Shown here in pieces: positions 61,560 through 64,000 of a stretch of DNA of 64,000 nt. Location of the stretch: contig NZ_JXWY01000039.1 of the NCBI RefSeq assembly GCF_000934465.1, positions 29,521 to 93,520 on the forward strand, in the 5' to 3' direction. This DNA comes from Staphylococcus microti. Its GTDB lineage: Bacteria; Bacillota; Bacilli; Staphylococcales; Staphylococcaceae. The notes under the pieces were generated by a model. That model was given only the letters and a program-made list of their open reading frames with translations. It was not told where the DNA came from and did not search any database. Numbering within the stretch: the first letter of the stretch is position 1; every line of letters starts with the position of its first letter. The position numbers and the translations under genes are program-made.

Positions 61560-62096
61560 TTAATGTTTCAACAGGTTATACAATGAATATTGAGATTTAT
61601 CAGGTCTAATATGATGATATTGTTTTATAGCATCCACTAAATTATGCTCGTTGTAAAAGTTTTCCACAAACTTTATAGTCTTAACATTTTGTTTGGTAAG
61701 ATGATTCATAAACGATGAGGGTTTCTGTGAGCTTTTAACTTTTTGATAATCTTTGTATTTATCCATAGCCAGAATCATCAACATTTCAATTTCAGGACGA
61801 GTTATGACACAAATTTGCTTATCAATATTGCGTGAGAACATCTTCTTTATTTTAAGTTGATAGTGCTTGTCGACTACCAAAATAATCGTTATTTTGTTTT
61901 CATACTTTAAAGTGAGGTACTTTTGTGTGAATTTATTAGCATTCCTAAATTCACCCCCTAGTACTTTTTCGTCAATTAGTTGTTCTCTTTTAAAAAACAA
62001 CAGATTCTCATCAAGTAATTTATCAACTATATATTTCTCACATTCTCCCTCGCATATAAGAGCAATATAATTATTATCATCAATTTTGTTACGCAT
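61560..62096 (-). CDS. TOPRIM-like (RloB-type) protein of an ATPase-nuclease pair
   Basis: 178 residues. ALICEGECEKYIVDKLL (Glu16) resembles the TOPRIM/RloB start; IILVVDKHY has Asp76 but DKH instead of a full DxD; TRPEIEMLMI (Glu102, Glu104) resembles the later conserved acidic motif. These are the features of the nuclease half of OLD-like, RloB, AbiL and PARIS systems, but it is short and the family assignment is tentative. Its ATG shares a base with the ATPase stop (TAATG), so the two are co-translated. AT-rich compared with popT and suf. Confidence 0.6.
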   Translation of the reverse strand: MRNKIDDNNYIALICEGECEKYIVDKLLDENLLFFKREQLIDEKVLGGEFRNANKFTQKYLTLKYENKITIILVVDKHYQLKIKKMFSRNIDKQICVITRPEIEMLMILAMDKYKDYQKVKSSQKPSSFMNHLTKQNVKTIKFVENFYNEHNLVDAIKQYHHIRPDKSQYSLYNLLKH

Positions 62097-63298
62097 TACT
62101 TCCCCCTTAAAAACTGACTAATATCTTTTTTGATATTTTGGTAACTTTGGTAATCAGGAACAGTATCAACTACTCCACTTAAAAATATTTCACTTTTCTT
62201 CTTATCGGCTCTATCGTATTCACCTAGCCGATCAGATAGCTTTTTCACTTTAATAACTTCTTCTTTGTTTAAAATGTATATGCTATCACTTCTATCAATT
62301 TCATCTAAGACTTCTACATAATGAGTACTAAATATCAAGGTTGCTCCATTTTCGTTAATATCAGATAAGAAAAACTCTAAAATAGATGTGACTATTCGCT
62401 TATTTAAATGATTTTCAATTTCATCAATTATTAAATATCCACCTCTTAACAGCACTTTTACTACATTTGCAAATATATTTAAGCCCTTAATTGTACCTGA
62501 AGACAAAATATCTCCTAAATCAGTTAGATCTGAAGTGTGAACTAAATCCGAATTTTTAAATTTAATTTCAAATTTCGGTAAAGTATGTTTTTTTATTCTA
62601 TAGTTTTCTTCATCTTTAATTCTAAATATTTCGACACTAGGATCTAAATACCTTATAAATGATTCATTAGTCATATTGCTCATGTAATATGTAAAAACAT
62701 TCATGTCTGTTAAATTAATCAATTCAAATACTTTACCTCTCTTATCTTCTCTTTCATTTAAGATTGCAGAGAAAATCGAATCTTCATTTTTTAAGTATGA
62801 GTTGTTCAACGCTTTTCTATTCTGAAGATGATTATATAGTTCAACATTAAAAATATTTTTTCTGTTTACTCTTTTATTAACTTTTCTCGAATACAAATCT
62901 TCGTCATAGAAATATAATTTAGGCTCGGTACTATCATTATTCTCTTTCATGATAGTCGAATTGATTAAATAGATATTATCTTTTTTTTCATCTAACAAAT
63001 ACATTGTCACTTTCAATTCATCACTGAAATTCTTCGCTAAATTACCATGGAATGAAATACTATCATTATCTATATAGATTGATAATAAACTTTCAATAAT
63101 CTCTAATGTTGTTGTTTTACCAGAGGCATTGATACCAACGAATGACATTGAATTTTGCTTATAAATACTGTTAAATAAAGGCTTAACATTATTATTTGCT
63201 TCGTAGGAGTTTACTTTTTTACTGGTTATAAAATCAACATCTAATGTCTTACTTTTAAAATTACTCAAGCCATTTACCACTATTTTCAAAGCTTTCAT
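62096..63298 (-). CDS. AAA15/OLD-like ATPase of a putative defence operon
   Basis: 400 residues. Walker A GINASGKT (55-62), ABC-like signature LSSGTIKGL (265-273), Walker B GYLIIDEIENHLNK (287-300) and the switch His in LIFSTHYVEVLDE (321-333) define an AAA_21/AAA15 ATPase of the OLD/RloA kind. The central part is poorly conserved. Coupled to the TOPRIM-like gene; ATPase plus TOPRIM pairs are commonly phage-defence systems. The specific system cannot be named from sequence alone. Confidence 0.78.
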   Translation of the reverse strand: MKALKIVVNGLSNFKSKTLDVDFITSKKVNSYEANNNVKPLFNSIYKQNSMSFVGINASGKTTTLEIIESLLSIYIDNDSISFHGNLAKNFSDELKVTMYLLDEKKDNIYLINSTIMKENNDSTEPKLYFYDEDLYSRKVNKRVNRKNIFNVELYNHLQNRKALNNSYLKNEDSIFSAILNEREDKRGKVFELINLTDMNVFTYYMSNMTNESFIRYLDPSVEIFRIKDEENYRIKKHTLPKFEIKFKNSDLVHTSDLTDLGDILSSGTIKGLNIFANVVKVLLRGGYLIIDEIENHLNKRIVTSILEFFLSDINENGATLIFSTHYVEVLDEIDRSDSIYILNKEEVIKVKKLSDRLGEYDRADKKKSEIFLSGVVDTVPDYQSYQNIKKDISQFLRGK

Positions 63299-63559
63299 AA
63301 TGACATCCTCTTCTCATAATTAAGTTAATCATATTATAACGTATTTTTCGTCAATTCACTACATTTATCTACTTATTAAATATGTATCGGTATTTTAAAG
63401 ACGGATTTTCCGATATTTTGATTATTATTAAACGATGAGTTTACTATCATATAAATATCTTTATATTCTATTATCAAATAAACCTATAACTACGATATAT
63501 TAATCATCAAGTATAAAAACCCCATAAATATTGCATTTACAGGGTTCGAAATTATTTTC
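63299..63559. other. Intergenic region between the ATPase operon and metQ
   Basis: 261 very AT-rich bases with no gene or tRNA seen. Only the metQ terminator (63515-63546) stands out. Confidence 0.5.
63515..63546 (-). terminator. Terminator of metQ
   Basis: Minus-strand AACCCTGTAAAT / ATTTATGGGGTT with wobbles and a 4-5 base loop, then TTTTTAT. Confidence 0.6.
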
Positions 63560-63893
63560 TTACTTGGCTGGAATTACCGCACCATCGTATTCTTTTTTAA
63601 TAAAGTCACGGACTTCATCTGATTGCAATGCTTTGATTAAAGCTTGGAATTTTGGATCATCTTTATGCCCTTTTTGAACAACTAACACGTTTGCAAATGG
63701 TGATGATTCATCTTCAACCGCAATAGAATCTTTCAGCGGTTTCAAGCCATTATCAATCGCATAGTTTGAGTTCATAATCACTGCATCGCCCTCATTGTTG
63801 TTATATGTTTTCGGTAAGAACTCTGCACCTTGTTGATTATCAAATTCTAAATGCTTTTTATTTTCTACAATATCATCTAACTTCGCATCTAAA
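63560..63893 (-). pseudogene. metQ: MetQ-like methionine-binding lipoprotein, C-terminal part cut by an insertion sequence
   Basis: The open frame reads back from the stop to 63893 (DAKLDDIVENKKHLEF.., then PKTYNNNEGDAVIMNSNYAID, FANVLVVQKGHKDDPKF, FIKKEYDGAVIPAK). These are the closing blocks of the NlpA/MetQ family, the methionine ABC importer's substrate-binding lipoprotein. The family has about 270-280 residues; only about 110 are here. The frame is broken by foreign DNA at 63894-63895. The N-terminal part, beyond the window, should lie on the far side of the element. Confidence 0.85.
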
Positions 63894-63894
63894 C

Positions 63895-64000
63895 TGGACC
63901 CTATAGATTAGACACTAAAAAAAGAGTGTCGGTCTATAGGGTTATTTTAATGTATAATTTGAGTAACTACTCTAATGACTGAGAGGTGCAAATTGATGAG
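63895..64000 (+). mobile_element. Left end of an insertion sequence with transposase start
   Basis: The metQ frame stops abruptly at a sequence beginning TGGACCCTATAGATTAGACA, which looks like an IS terminal repeat of the TG..CA type (IS3-like, uncertain). ACCCTATAGA..GACACT and AGTGTC..TCTATAGGGT fold into a hairpin (63898-63942). TATAAT at 63953, the ribosome site GAGAGGTG, and an ATG at 63996 running off the window then form the expected transposase leader. Confidence 0.7.

Overview
The window is low-GC Gram-positive chromosome. Gene content and order match the conserved staphylococcal core: cdr, FAH, addA/addB, spsB, pgi, argGH, glpQ, gudB, rocD, mnhA-G, pepA-like, ndh, nfu/hesB, lipA, the yun genes and sufCDSUB. 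The organism is therefore a Staphylococcus. rocA sits directly beside rocD-gudB, no second signal-peptidase gene lies beside spsB, and several accessory insertions are unlike S. aureus. An animal-associated species of the hyicus/intermedius type is plausible, but the species cannot be settled from this sequence.

Layout. 1-11968: 3' part of coenzyme A disulfide reductase (+), then a minus-strand run of a YisL-like membrane protein, a FAH-family enzyme, the AddAB recombination nuclease, signal peptidase SpsB and glucose-6-phosphate isomerase. 12090-15870: argG-argH and the secreted phosphodiesterase glpQ (+). 15878-17961: a short AT-rich insert flanked by a 127-bp direct repeat of the glpQ 3' end and terminator. 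It holds a Bacillus-Fnr-like regulator with a C-terminal CX2CX4C motif, a perfect palindromic operator, a beheaded radical-SAM/SPASM maturase and two membrane-protein genes. 18091-22562: glutamate/ornithine/proline catabolic genes gudB, rocD and rocA (-); gudB and rocA have clear CcpA (cre) sites. 22982-24833: S1-domain regulator, DUF1871 protein, cyclophilin and KapB. 24964-30784: the seven-gene Mnh Na+/H+ antiporter operon.

30838-47849 is ordinary core: a hotdog thioesterase, a YuiF-type carrier, M17 aminopeptidase, two type II NADH dehydrogenase-like flavoproteins around small Fe-S/thiol proteins, the yut genes, lipoyl synthase, yunDEF homologues, a nitronate monooxygenase-like enzyme and a CNNM/CBS transporter. 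48268-54864 is an accessory block between that transporter and sufB: two tandem Asp2/XcbB-CpsF-like proteins with duplicated promoters, paiA-paiB, an MFS exporter and two small genes, one probably truncated. 54994-60403 is the SUF iron-sulfur assembly operon (sufC-D-S-U-B). 60637-61547 is popT (DUF368, undecaprenyl-phosphate recycling).

61560-63298 is a translationally coupled pair, a TOPRIM-like protein downstream of an AAA15/OLD-like ATPase, inserted between popT and metQ; it is a candidate phage-defence module. metQ itself is interrupted by an insertion sequence whose left end and transposase start form the right edge of the window.

The most unusual parts are the glpQ-flanked Fnr/radical-SAM remnant, the ATPase-TOPRIM operon, and the tandem Asp2-like pair. 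No tRNA, rRNA or CRISPR array was seen.
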